Origin: Deltaproteobacteria bacterium
GTDB taxonomy: Bacteria > Desulfobacterota > Syntrophia > Syntrophales > UBA5619
DNA: 21,521 nt
Reading direction: 5' to 3'
Assembly: GCA_026388345.1 (NCBI GenBank)
Contig: JAPLJY010000058.1
Coordinates: 1-21,521, forward strand
Below the pieces are notes generated by a model that was given only the letters and a program-made list of their open reading frames with translations, searched no databases and was not told where the DNA came from. The position numbers and the translations under genes were made by a program. The first letter of the stretch is position 1. Each line of letters opens with the position of its first letter. Shown here piece by piece: positions 14,743 through 21,521 of the stretch.

Positions 14743-15540
14743 TTGACCCATATGTTGGACATTGCAGGCGAGGTCATAGAATTCCTGCAGCGGGTCTTTA
14801 AGGCCGGGGTCGGCGTCGGTGAGCCCAGAGGCGGTTCCGCCCAGATCTTCTCAAAGCTTGCAAAGCACATCGACGGAAACTGCGAAATACATCTCAATGA
14901 AAAGGCCGAAGAGATCATGACGGAAAACGCCGGGGTGACGGGCGTTCAAACAGACAAGGCAACGTACAGAGCCAAAAACATCATCTTTGCCGCGAGGCTG
15001 CCCCTCTTGCCGGACCTGATGGTCAACCGGCAACTGCCAGAGGCCACGCTCGATTATGCAAAGAATATCGAGAACAGCTCCAGCCTGACCATCGACTTCA
15101 TTACAGACAGGCCCGTAACAAACATACGCTCCGGCATTCTCGGTGTTGATATCCCCATATGGGCGCGCTTCCAGTCGAATGCCGATGATTCCTTCACGCC
15201 TCCCGGCAAATATCTTTCAACTTGGGGCATCATGCTTCCCTGGCACTTTGACGGCGATCCGAAGGCCGTCGAGGAGACGGAAAAGAGGCTGAAAGACACC
15301 ATCTCGACCATTTTTCCGGATTTTATGCCCGGGGTCGTCAAGGAAAGAAAGGTCGTTGTGCCTGTCATGAACGGCAATGTCCTGACGCCGGCCCAGTCAA
15401 AGCCCCACAGACCTGATATCGAATGCCCCGCCATCAAGGGACTTTATTTGATCGGCGACACGGTCCGGGGCGACGGCTGCTCCGGCGACATCAGCTTTTC
15501 CTCAGCCATGAAAGCGGCAGACAAGATACTGGGGGCATAG
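14743..15540 (+). pseudogene. C-terminal part of an FAD/NAD(P)-dependent oxidoreductase (5'-truncated)
   Basis: The encoded sequence belongs to the phytoene desaturase/carotenoid isomerase-like FAD oxidoreductases. It has VGVGEPRGGSAQIFSKLAKHI, the loop that precedes the second FAD segment, and the C-terminal FAD-contact motif GLYLIGDTVRGDGCSGDISFSSAMKAADKI. The N-terminal dinucleotide-binding fold (GxGxxG) that such proteins need is absent. The frame is open upstream only to 14671, after a TGA at 14668-14670, and the URO-D-like gene fills the space before that. No Shine-Dalgarno precedes TTG 14743 or ATG 14752. I therefore read it as roughly the last half of a gene that lost its front in a rearrangement. 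A stand-alone domain expressed from here is less likely. Confidence 0.7.
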
Positions 15541-15710
15541 AGAGGCGGGGCCAGGACGGAAAAGGGGGCATTTAAAATATTGACATACCCCAATCGCCAC
15601 GCGTTGCAGGTAGCGTCAGCAACCGACCTTCTTCCTGTTCCACACACCAACGCAGTTGCAATACATTCAGCATAACAAACGATCATGGCGACTTTGTCGT
15701 TCATTCTTTC
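15541..15710. other. Intergenic stretch upstream of the caspase promoter
   Basis: No coding frame with family character is visible. TTGACA near 15581 has no good -10 partner at 16-18 bases. A leftward frame here is a shadow. Confidence 0.4.
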
Positions 15711-15739
15711 TTGACACAGAGGGTCCGTCCCCTTATAGT
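15711..15739 (+). promoter_or_regulatory. Sigma-70 promoter upstream of the caspase-like gene
   Basis: TTGACA (15711-15716) is a perfect -35 hexamer and TATAGT (15734-15739) a good -10 hexamer, with an ideal 17-base spacer. Transcription would start about 15746, giving a leader of about 55 bases. Part of the spacer (GGGTCCGTCC) recurs near 8268, so the promoter overlaps a repeated element. Confidence 0.65.
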
Positions 15740-15800
15740 CACATGAAGAGCCTGAACCCCTTTTATCTCTTGAAAAACAGTCTAATTCAAGTAACCGACC

Positions 15801-16928
15801 ATGAAAAGGAAAAGCACCTCTCTCATTCTTTATCTTATGCTGCTGGTCCTGTGCTTGCCGGGTATCGCAAAAGCCGCCCCGGAGAAGCGCACGGCACTGG
15901 TGATCGGGAATGGCAGCTATGACGTCGGGCCATTGAAGAACCCAGTCAACGATGCTACGGATATAGCCGCGACCCTTAAGCGCCTAAGCTTTTCCGTCAC
16001 CCTGAAAAGCAACGCCAGGCTGCAGGAGATGGAAGAGGCCATCCGGGACTTCGGCCGCAAACTAAAACAGGGTGGAGCGGGACTATTCTTTTACGCCGGC
16101 CACGGCATTCAGATCAACGGCAGGAATTACCTGATCCCCATCGGGGCGCGAATCGAAAAAGAGACGGACGCTAAGTATCAGGCCATCGATGCGGAGATGG
16201 TCTTAGACGAGATGGGAAATGCAGGGAACCCGCTGAATATAGTGATCCTCGACGCCTGCCGGGATAATCCGCTGGGGCGATCGCTGAGGAACGCAGGGCG
16301 CGGTCTGGCGATCATTTCCGACGCCCCCCAGGGGACCTTAATCACTTTTTCCACATCTCCCGGAAAAACAGCGGCGGACGGAGAAGGTCGGAACAGCCCC
16401 TATACGGCGGCCCTTATAAAGCATATGACCGAACCGGGGCAGCTTGTCGAACAGGTCTTCAAGAAAGTGAGACAGACACTTATCGCGCAAAGCAGTGGCA
16501 AGCAGATTCCCTGGGAGGTATCCTCCCTGCAAGGGAATTTTGTCTTTGCCTCCGGTTCGGATAGGGCGGCGGCTGTTCCTCCGTTGGAAAAATCCGTAAT
16601 CGACAGAGCTGAATCATCCGTGTCCTCCGTTACCTCTGTGCCTGTGCCGACTGTCGCGAGTGTATATGAGCACCCTGGTGGGCGTTTCGTGAAGAGTGGC
16701 AAAGGCTGGCTTGAGTATCCACCTTACGCACCGGGGAAAAATTTCACCTTCAAGGAACTACGCACGGAGGGGGGGTATCTGTATCTATATGACCCTTCAA
16801 GACACAAGGAGGGAGATCCGGCACGGGTTTTCTATCTTCGTATACCTATCGTTGGTGGGATGTCACAGTGGTCCTACCCCAATCCTTTTAATTGGCAAGA
16901 TTTGTATATGGTCTCGCCAGAACAATGA
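15801..16928 (+). CDS. Secreted caspase-fold (peptidase C14) protein
   Basis: This 375-residue protein starts with a signal peptide (basic MKRK, hydrophobic LILYLMLLVLCLPGI, cleavage near AKA-AP), so it should act in the envelope or outside. The caspase domain follows: RTALVIGNGSYDVGPLKNPVNDA, catalytic histidine in FFYAGHG (His101) and catalytic cysteine in ILDACRDNP (Cys153), both intact. The domain ends near residue 250 (EVSSLQGNFVFA). After a serine/valine/proline linker (about 265-290) comes a C-terminal segment (GGRFVKSGKGWLEYPPYA to the end) that looks like a small beta-rich module of unknown role. Bacterial metacaspase-like proteins of this type are often exported; targets are unknown. 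The start has a weak ribosome site, but the signal peptide fixes it. Confidence 0.85.
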   Translation: MKRKSTSLILYLMLLVLCLPGIAKAAPEKRTALVIGNGSYDVGPLKNPVNDATDIAATLKRLSFSVTLKSNARLQEMEEAIRDFGRKLKQGGAGLFFYAGHGIQINGRNYLIPIGARIEKETDAKYQAIDAEMVLDEMGNAGNPLNIVILDACRDNPLGRSLRNAGRGLAIISDAPQGTLITFSTSPGKTAADGEGRNSPYTAALIKHMTEPGQLVEQVFKKVRQTLIAQSSGKQIPWEVSSLQGNFVFASGSDRAAAVPPLEKSVIDRAESSVSSVTSVPVPTVASVYEHPGGRFVKSGKGWLEYPPYAPGKNFTFKELRTEGGYLYLYDPSRHKEGDPARVFYLRIPIVGGMSQWSYPNPFNWQDLYMVSPEQ

Positions 16929-17357
16929 CAGGTGAAAAGGCAGTACGAATTCTGGCGGCTCTATTTTAAGCCGGCTATATATCGTTATCTGGATTGAGGA
17001 GATTTCCACAAAGGCTTTGCCCACTTCAAAAATGCCGGTAACTTCCTGTATTAAGTTATTGACAGGCTTCATAGAGAGGGGTAGCTTTCAAACCGTAATC
17101 GTCGGAATTTTTTTACCTTATGTGGTGTCAATTATTTTCTGATCAATTTGACAGGTATCTTATGCATGAACCATATAGGATGTTGCATATGTAATAAATA
17201 ATCGTAAGTTTTAAATATACAAGATGATATCTCATAATAATGGCCGAGTTTCATACCTACAGGAGGTGAAGCCGAGCGTTTTAGACGGAAAACCATACAA
17301 CTGTTATTACGTTAGATTAATACCATAATCACTAGGCATGTTATTGAGGTGAATTTT
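16929..17357. other. AT-rich intergenic region, 429 bases
   Basis: No convincing gene is seen on either strand; the small leftward frame at 16863-17072 has no family character. Composition falls from GC-rich to AT-rich along this stretch. AGGAGGTGA at 17261-17269 is a perfect match to the 16S anti-Shine-Dalgarno, yet no start codon follows at a usable distance. TTGACA near 17148 lacks a well-spaced -10. Confidence 0.5.
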
Positions 17358-18236
17358 ATGGATAATTTCTTCTCAGGAAAAACAATTGTAGCCGCTTTAG
17401 CCGCTATTGTGTTAGGGGCTATTGGGAGTGGTTTATGGGAAATAGCAATTAAACCTTTATCAAAAAGGTTGCCTAGGTTTACTCTCATAATCTTCACCCT
17501 TGGATTGCAAAAATTGCGTGACCCGATTTATAAAAGAATATCAAAGGGAAAGGAAGACAACAGCCCATTATTTTATTTTTTTATGATAATTTTTATTTTT
17601 TATTCCTGCTTTATTTTTATTGATTCAATTTTCGGAGCTATACAACGTGATGAAATTAGATCAATTGATTCAATTTTCGAAAAATTCGATAATTATATTG
17701 GCACAGAACCCAAATCTGTTAATTTTGAAAAAAATTATATGATGAAATTCATTGGTCTAAACAAATATCTCATAAGTCGTCATGATTATGGAGAGAATCT
17801 TATAACTGCAATCAAGGATGCCAAACTGGTGAAAAGCCGTTATGCTGATGGAGTATCGTTCGACAAGTTTTCAGAAGAGGATAGAAATAAACTAAGTAGC
17901 TTAAGAGAAAAAATTGAGAAAAGCAACGCAGAACTCAAAGGGATAATGTATGACGTGAAGTCTAGAATATATATAATTCTTATATCTTCTTTATCTGTTC
18001 CTTTTTTTCTTTTATTTGCAGTCTTTATGCAACAAGTTTTTATTAATGATGCAATTTTGTACTATCAACAACTCTTAGCTATTTGCAAACCATATATAGA
18101 GCAAGAAGACTCCGATTTGTATAATTCGCGAATTTCCCTAATTGGATGCAAAGATGATTATATGAATTTAATTAACGAACTTATCGGGACAGCACAAAAA
18201 AATAAGATTGATCCTCCAAGATTCAGTTATTTGTAA
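17358..18236 (+). CDS. Membrane protein of unknown function, three predicted helices, AT-rich
   Basis: The 292-residue product matches no family I can name. Predicted membrane segments are TIVAALAAIVLGAIGSGLW (about 9-27), LFYFFMIIFIFYSCFIFI (about 71-88) and IYIILISSLSVPFFLLFAVF (about 204-223). Between the second and third lies a charged, helical domain of about 110 residues (ERDEIRS-like start, SSLREKIEKSNAELKG end). A C-terminal region of about 70 residues follows. ATG 17358 is chosen over GTG 17349 because GAGGTG lies 6 bases upstream. Codons are strikingly AT-rich (AAA, ATT, TTT, TAT) compared with the neighbours, which suggests horizontal acquisition. No partner gene is adjacent. A defence or toxin-like role is possible for such orphan membrane proteins, but nothing here proves it. 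Confidence 0.75.
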   Translation: MDNFFSGKTIVAALAAIVLGAIGSGLWEIAIKPLSKRLPRFTLIIFTLGLQKLRDPIYKRISKGKEDNSPLFYFFMIIFIFYSCFIFIDSIFGAIQRDEIRSIDSIFEKFDNYIGTEPKSVNFEKNYMMKFIGLNKYLISRHDYGENLITAIKDAKLVKSRYADGVSFDKFSEEDRNKLSSLREKIEKSNAELKGIMYDVKSRIYIILISSLSVPFFLLFAVFMQQVFINDAILYYQQLLAICKPYIEQEDSDLYNSRISLIGCKDDYMNLINELIGTAQKNKIDPPRFSYL

Positions 18237-18575
18237 TTAACATAGATAACAAAATTAACATAACCAGCCGTTGCACCGACTCGCCTCGCCCATGAACTCC
18301 ACGTTGGTCGATTTCAAACAGCCGCTTATTGACAATATATATTCATTGTATTATACGATCCGTGACAGACCGTTCTAGCAGCACCTTCTTTTTTTCTCCG
18401 CTCTTTTGCAGGCTCGGGACAAACCGGGTTTGCCATATCTTTTTGCCATAGCTTTTGTCGCCTCGGTTCTTTGCAGCGGGGTGTGAACGTTTCGTGCGAC
18501 GGGATCAAGCTTTTTTGCGATTCGGCGTAAGATGAAAAAAGCAGTATAAACCTTTGGAAGGGGAGGGAAGTCCGT
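18237..18575. other. Intergenic region and long leader of the TRAP operon
   Basis: Composition returns to GC-rich here. A promoter lies at 18329-18357, and a leader of about 210 bases precedes dctP, with pyrimidine-rich runs at 18384-18397 and TTTTTT at 18511. I could not draw a known riboswitch. GGAGGGAAG at 18562-18570 is the dctP ribosome site. Confidence 0.5.
18329..18357 (+). promoter_or_regulatory. Sigma-70 promoter of the TRAP operon
   Basis: TTGACA (18329-18334) and TATACG (18352-18357) are 17 bases apart in an AT-rich patch. This is the only strong promoter-like pair ahead of dctP. It implies a leader of about 210 bases. Confidence 0.55.
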
Positions 18576-19568
18576 ATGAAAAATTTACTCCGTGTGCTGT
18601 TTGTTGTGGTTTTCCTGGCGATGGTGAGCGTTGCGCCCGTACTGGCCAAGACGAGTTGGAATGCCAACTCCGTGTGGCCCCCCAAAAATCTTCACAGCGT
18701 CGGCCTCACCGACTTTGCCGAAAAGGTGAAGAAGGCCACCAATGGCGATCTCGATATCATCGTCAATACGGGCGGAGCGCTGGGTTTCAAGGGGCCCGAT
18801 CTGCTGAAGGCCGTCCGCGACGGTCTGGTCCCCGTGTCCGACATGCTGATCAGCGGCGTGGCCGGCGACGAGAAGATCTTCCAGATCGTAACCCTCCCCT
18901 TTTTCGTCCGGAATTTCGACGAGCTGAAGTTGCTGATCGATATCTCGCACCCGTACTTCGACAAGAGCGCCCAGAAATGGGGCCAGAAGATCCTCTACAT
19001 CGCCCCCTGGCCGGGAGCGGGTCTCTGGACCAAGAAAAAGGCCACCACCCTGGAAGATCTCAAGGGCCTCAAGACCAGAACCTATGACAAGAACGGCGCG
19101 CTCGTGATGGAAGCCGTCGGTGCGACGCCTTTTGCCCTTCCCTTCAGCGAGGTCTATACATCGCTTCAGACAGGGCTGATCGACTCCGTCATGACCTCGA
19201 CACCCACCGCCGTGGACGGGAAATTCTGGGAAGTGCTCAAATTTTTCGAGCCGCTGAACATCACCATCGCCACCGACATGGTGACGGTCAATCTGAAGGC
19301 CTTCCAGAAGCTCCCCAAGGCCCAGCAGGCTGCCCTCGTGAAGATCGGCAAGGAAACGGAAGAGGCGATGTGGGCGAACGTGAAGGCCTGGGACAAGGAA
19401 CAGGAGGCCATCAGCAACAAGAACGGCATCGAGACTGTCAAGCCATCTGACAAGGTCATCGGCGAACTGGAGAAGATCACGGAAAACATCCGCGCCGAGT
19501 GGCTGAAATCGGCGCCCGCGGACGGCAAGAAGATCTACGGCGAATTCATGAAAAAAGTGAAGCGTTAA
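18576..19568 (+). CDS. dctP: TRAP transporter substrate-binding protein DctP
   Basis: DctP captures an organic acid in the periplasm and delivers it to the DctQM membrane unit, which is driven by a sodium gradient. The 330-residue protein has a clear signal peptide (LLRVLFVVVFLAMVSVAPVLA-KT). Typical DctP features follow: FAEKVKKATNGDLDIIVNTGGALG, GPDLLKAVRDG, LPFFVRNFDE, the LKGLKTRTYD segment containing the conserved arginine that binds the substrate carboxylate, ATPFALPFSEVYTSLQTGLIDS and a long C-terminal helix region. GGAGGG lies upstream of the ATG. The order dctP-dctQ-dctM is standard. The ligand cannot be deduced from the sequence; a carboxylate is expected. Confidence 0.93.
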   Translation: MKNLLRVLFVVVFLAMVSVAPVLAKTSWNANSVWPPKNLHSVGLTDFAEKVKKATNGDLDIIVNTGGALGFKGPDLLKAVRDGLVPVSDMLISGVAGDEKIFQIVTLPFFVRNFDELKLLIDISHPYFDKSAQKWGQKILYIAPWPGAGLWTKKKATTLEDLKGLKTRTYDKNGALVMEAVGATPFALPFSEVYTSLQTGLIDSVMTSTPTAVDGKFWEVLKFFEPLNITIATDMVTVNLKAFQKLPKAQQAALVKIGKETEEAMWANVKAWDKEQEAISNKNGIETVKPSDKVIGELEKITENIRAEWLKSAPADGKKIYGEFMKKVKR

Positions 19569-19594
19569 ACGGCTTCCCCTGCGGCAACTTCGAA

Positions 19595-19636
19595 CCGGGA
19601 TCCCGGACGTGCATTGCGTCTCGTCCGGGGTCCCGG
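19595..19636 (+). terminator. Fifteen-bp intercistronic hairpin between dctP and dctQ
   Basis: CCGGGATCCCGGACG (19595-19609) pairs with 19622-19636 around a twelve-base loop, with a single G-U wobble. It lies 26 bases after dctP and 85 bases before dctQ, with no T-run. In such operons a hairpin here keeps the binding-protein mRNA more abundant than that of the membrane genes, by partial termination or by blocking 3' decay; that role is inferred. Confidence 0.6.
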
Positions 19637-19721
19637 ACTGTTTCTTATGTCTGATTGCGTCCGACAGGGGGCCCAGCGTGCGCCGGCGCGCCCTTTAGGG
19701 TTGCTCCATGGAGAGACCGAA

Positions 19722-20258
19722 ATGAAAACTTTCATCAACGCAATCGATCGGATTTCCGGTTTCGGCGGCTGGACAGCGGGGATCATGATGGTCATCGCGC
19801 TCGCCATCGGCCTTGCGGAAATCGTTACAAGGTCCGTTTTCGGCAAGACCCTGTATATCGCCGACGAGTATTCAGGCTACCTCATGGCCATGCTCACGTT
19901 TTTCGGCCTGGCGTATACGCTGCGCGAGCGGGGGCACATCCGGATGATGTTCCTTCCCCATTTCCTGAAAGGCCGGCGCAGGGTCATTTTCAATATGGTC
20001 TGCATGCTCGTCGGTCTCGTGTTTTGTGTCGGCCTGGTCTGGTTCACCGGCGAATTCTTCTGGGATTCGGTGGTAAACCAAACGCAGTCCATGCAGATTA
20101 CGGAAACCTACATGGCGATCCCAGAGGCCTTCCTGCCCATCGGATCGTTTTTCCTGCTGCTCCAGTTCCTGTCCGAGTTTTTAAAGGGTGCTGCGGTGCT
20201 GCGGCAGGATACGGCAGGACTCCGGATCCTGGAAGAAACTGACGAATTGGGACGATAA
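19722..20258 (+). CDS. dctQ: TRAP transporter small permease DctQ
   Basis: DctQ is the small four-helix membrane subunit of tripartite ATP-independent periplasmic transporters. The 178-residue product has four hydrophobic segments: WTAGIMMVIALAIGLAEIV, YLMAMLTFFGLAYTL, VIFNMVCMLVGLVFCVGLVW and IPEAFLPIGSFFLLLQFL. It also has the family landmarks RSVFGKTLYIADEYSGYL and RERGHIRMMFL. I chose ATG 19722, preceded by GGAGAG, because the frame further upstream runs through the intercistronic hairpin. It is followed by dctM 45 bases later. Confidence 0.9.
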   Translation: MKTFINAIDRISGFGGWTAGIMMVIALAIGLAEIVTRSVFGKTLYIADEYSGYLMAMLTFFGLAYTLRERGHIRMMFLPHFLKGRRRVIFNMVCMLVGLVFCVGLVWFTGEFFWDSVVNQTQSMQITETYMAIPEAFLPIGSFFLLLQFLSEFLKGAAVLRQDTAGLRILEETDELGR

Positions 20259-20303
20259 CGGACGCATCCTTGCGGCCTCTTGTAATCCGGCGGAGGGAAA
20301 AAC

Positions 20304-21521
20304 ATGAACATTGATCTGGGCCCTGTTTCCGCGGTGATCCTCGGCTTGCTCATCCTGTTTTTGGGCGGATCGATCTGGATCGGCATCGCGCTGTTCATTG
20401 TCGGCATGGGCGGCTTCTTCATTTTCACCGATGTCTCCTTCGGCTCGCTCCTGGCGAATGTCGCCTGGAACAACACAAGCGGCTCCGCCATGATGTCCCT
20501 GCCGTTTTTTATCTGGATGGGGGAAATTCTCTTCCGGAGCAAGATCTCGGAGAACCTTTTCCGGGGTCTCTCCCCATGGATGGATTCGATTCCGGGGCGG
20601 CTTGTCCACGTGAACATTCTGGCCTGCACGTTCTTTGCCGCCGTCAGCGGATCATCGGCTGCCACGACGGCCACCGTCGGCAAGATCAACGTGCCGGAAT
20701 TGAAGAAAAGGGGTTACGATCATGATCTTTCCATCGGATCCCTGGCCGGAGCGGGAACGCTGGGGTTCATGATTCCGCCCAGCATGCCGATGCTCGTTTA
20801 CGGGATCATCGGCGATGTGAGCATCGGCAAGCTCTTCATCGCGGGCTTCATCCCCGGCTTCATGCTGGCCTTCATGTTCAGCGGCTATATCCTGGTGCGC
20901 TGCCTGATCTCTCCCGAACTCGCCCCCAGAGGGGACGACCGCTTCACCTGGAAGGACCGGTTGATCGCCGTCCCCGCCATCCTGCCGGTCATCGTCCTCA
21001 TCCTCTTCGTACTGGGCAGTATTTACATGGGATGGACGACCCCCACGGAGGCAGGGGCACTGGGCGTCGTGGGCGCCTTTTTCTTTGCGCTGATCACGAA
21101 CAGCCTGACCTGGAAAGTTTTCAAGGACAGCCTTGCCGGGGCCGTCCGTACCAGTTGCATGATCATGTTGATCGTCATGGGCGCCGCATACCTGTCGAAT
21201 GTGATCGGATATCTTGGAATCACACGGGCGCTGACAAGATATGTGACCATGATGGAACTTTCGCCCTACATGCTCATCGTCATCCTGACGGTTCTCTATC
21301 TTATTTTAGGTTGCCTCGTCGATGGATTCTCCATGATCGTCATGACGGCGCCGATCGTGCTGCCGTTGATCGAGGCGGCCAAATTCGACACGGTGTGGTT
21401 CGGAATCTACCTGGTTCTGATGATCGAACTCGCCCAGATCACGCCCCCCGTGGGTTTCAACCTGTTCGTCATCAGCGGACTCAACAACGACGACCTTGTA
21501 ACCATTGCCAGGGCGTCCATG
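20304..21521 (+). CDS. dctM: TRAP transporter large permease DctM (3' end outside window)
   Basis: The ATG at 20304 has GGAGGG 7 bases upstream, and the frame is open for 406 codons to the end of the window. The protein is the large permease that carries the substrate and sodium. Many hydrophobic helices alternate with DctM hallmarks: SLPFFIWMGEILFRSKISENLF, AAVSGSSAATTATVGKI, GAGTLGFMIPPSMPMLVYGIIGDVSIGKLF, WTTPTEAGALGVVGAF, GCLVDGFSMIVMTAPIVLPL and ITPPVGFNLFVI. The usual length is about 425 residues, so only about 20 residues are missing. It completes the dctPQM operon. Confidence 0.93.
   Translation, partial: MNIDLGPVSAVILGLLILFLGGSIWIGIALFIVGMGGFFIFTDVSFGSLLANVAWNNTSGSAMMSLPFFIWMGEILFRSKISENLFRGLSPWMDSIPGRLVHVNILACTFFAAVSGSSAATTATVGKINVPELKKRGYDHDLSIGSLAGAGTLGFMIPPSMPMLVYGIIGDVSIGKLFIAGFIPGFMLAFMFSGYILVRCLISPELAPRGDDRFTWKDRLIAVPAILPVIVLILFVLGSIYMGWTTPTEAGALGVVGAFFFALITNSLTWKVFKDSLAGAVRTSCMIMLIVMGAAYLSNVIGYLGITRALTRYVTMMELSPYMLIVILTVLYLILGCLVDGFSMIVMTAPIVLPLIEAAKFDTVWFGIYLVLMIELAQITPPVGFNLFVISGLNNDDLVTIARASM

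Noticed and set aside
16863..17072. Leftward ORF of 69 codons after the caspase gene
   Set aside because: No ribosome site, no family resemblance, and it overlaps the end of the caspase gene on the other strand.
1..21521. CRISPR array, tRNA, rRNA or intact insertion sequence
   Set aside because: No regularly spaced repeats, no tRNA-like cloverleaf or rRNA motifs, and no transposase or integrase reading frame were seen.

Overview
The window looks like chromosomal DNA of a GC-rich anaerobic proteobacterium, most likely of the former Deltaproteobacteria (Desulfobacterota, Syntrophus-like). That assignment is inference. It rests on two genes with in-frame UGA at catalytic-cysteine positions (so the host should decode selenocysteine), a TRAP dicarboxylate-type transporter, a URO-D-superfamily protein, and overall base composition and gene style. 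No rRNA, tRNA, CRISPR array, integrase or intact insertion sequence is visible.

Layout. 1-115: tail of an unidentified gene. 180-641 (-): OsmC/Ohr-family protein whose frame is interrupted only by a TGA exactly where the peroxidatic cysteine belongs. 671-934: divergent spacer with a dispersed palindromic repeat. 935-2134 (+): cardiolipin synthase-type phospholipase D. 2277-4277 (-): a truncated metallopeptidase remnant, then a three-gene operon read leftward (TFIIB-type zinc ribbon, His-rich membrane protein, SPFH/prohibitin-like protein) ending in a long hairpin. 4381-4728 (-): small membrane-anchored His/Cys protein. 5004-6239 (+): anchored metallo-beta-lactamase-fold hydrolase. 6275-7144 (-): short ribose-phosphate pyrophosphokinase. 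7385-8224 (-): exported MsrA with TGA in place of the cysteine codon of the GCFWG motif. 8490-13402 (+): sbcD-sbcC nuclease operon with overlapping stop and start. 13570-14655 (+): URO-D-superfamily protein, followed by a 5'-truncated FAD oxidoreductase. 15801-16928 (+): secreted caspase-fold peptidase behind a good sigma-70 promoter. 17358-18236 (+): AT-rich three-helix membrane protein of unknown function, probably acquired. 18576-21521 (+): dctP-dctQ-dctM TRAP transporter, the last gene running off the window.

The most interesting content is the pair of predicted selenoproteins. In both, the TGA replaces a known redox cysteine, the frame stays open and family-like on both sides, and a stem-loop fitting the bacterial SECIS model follows with its loop guanosine at +21 from the UGA. 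Both belong to oxidant-defence families (organic hydroperoxide reduction; methionine sulfoxide repair), and the MsrA has no downstream cysteine that could act as resolving residue. Standard gene calling would break both genes into fragments.
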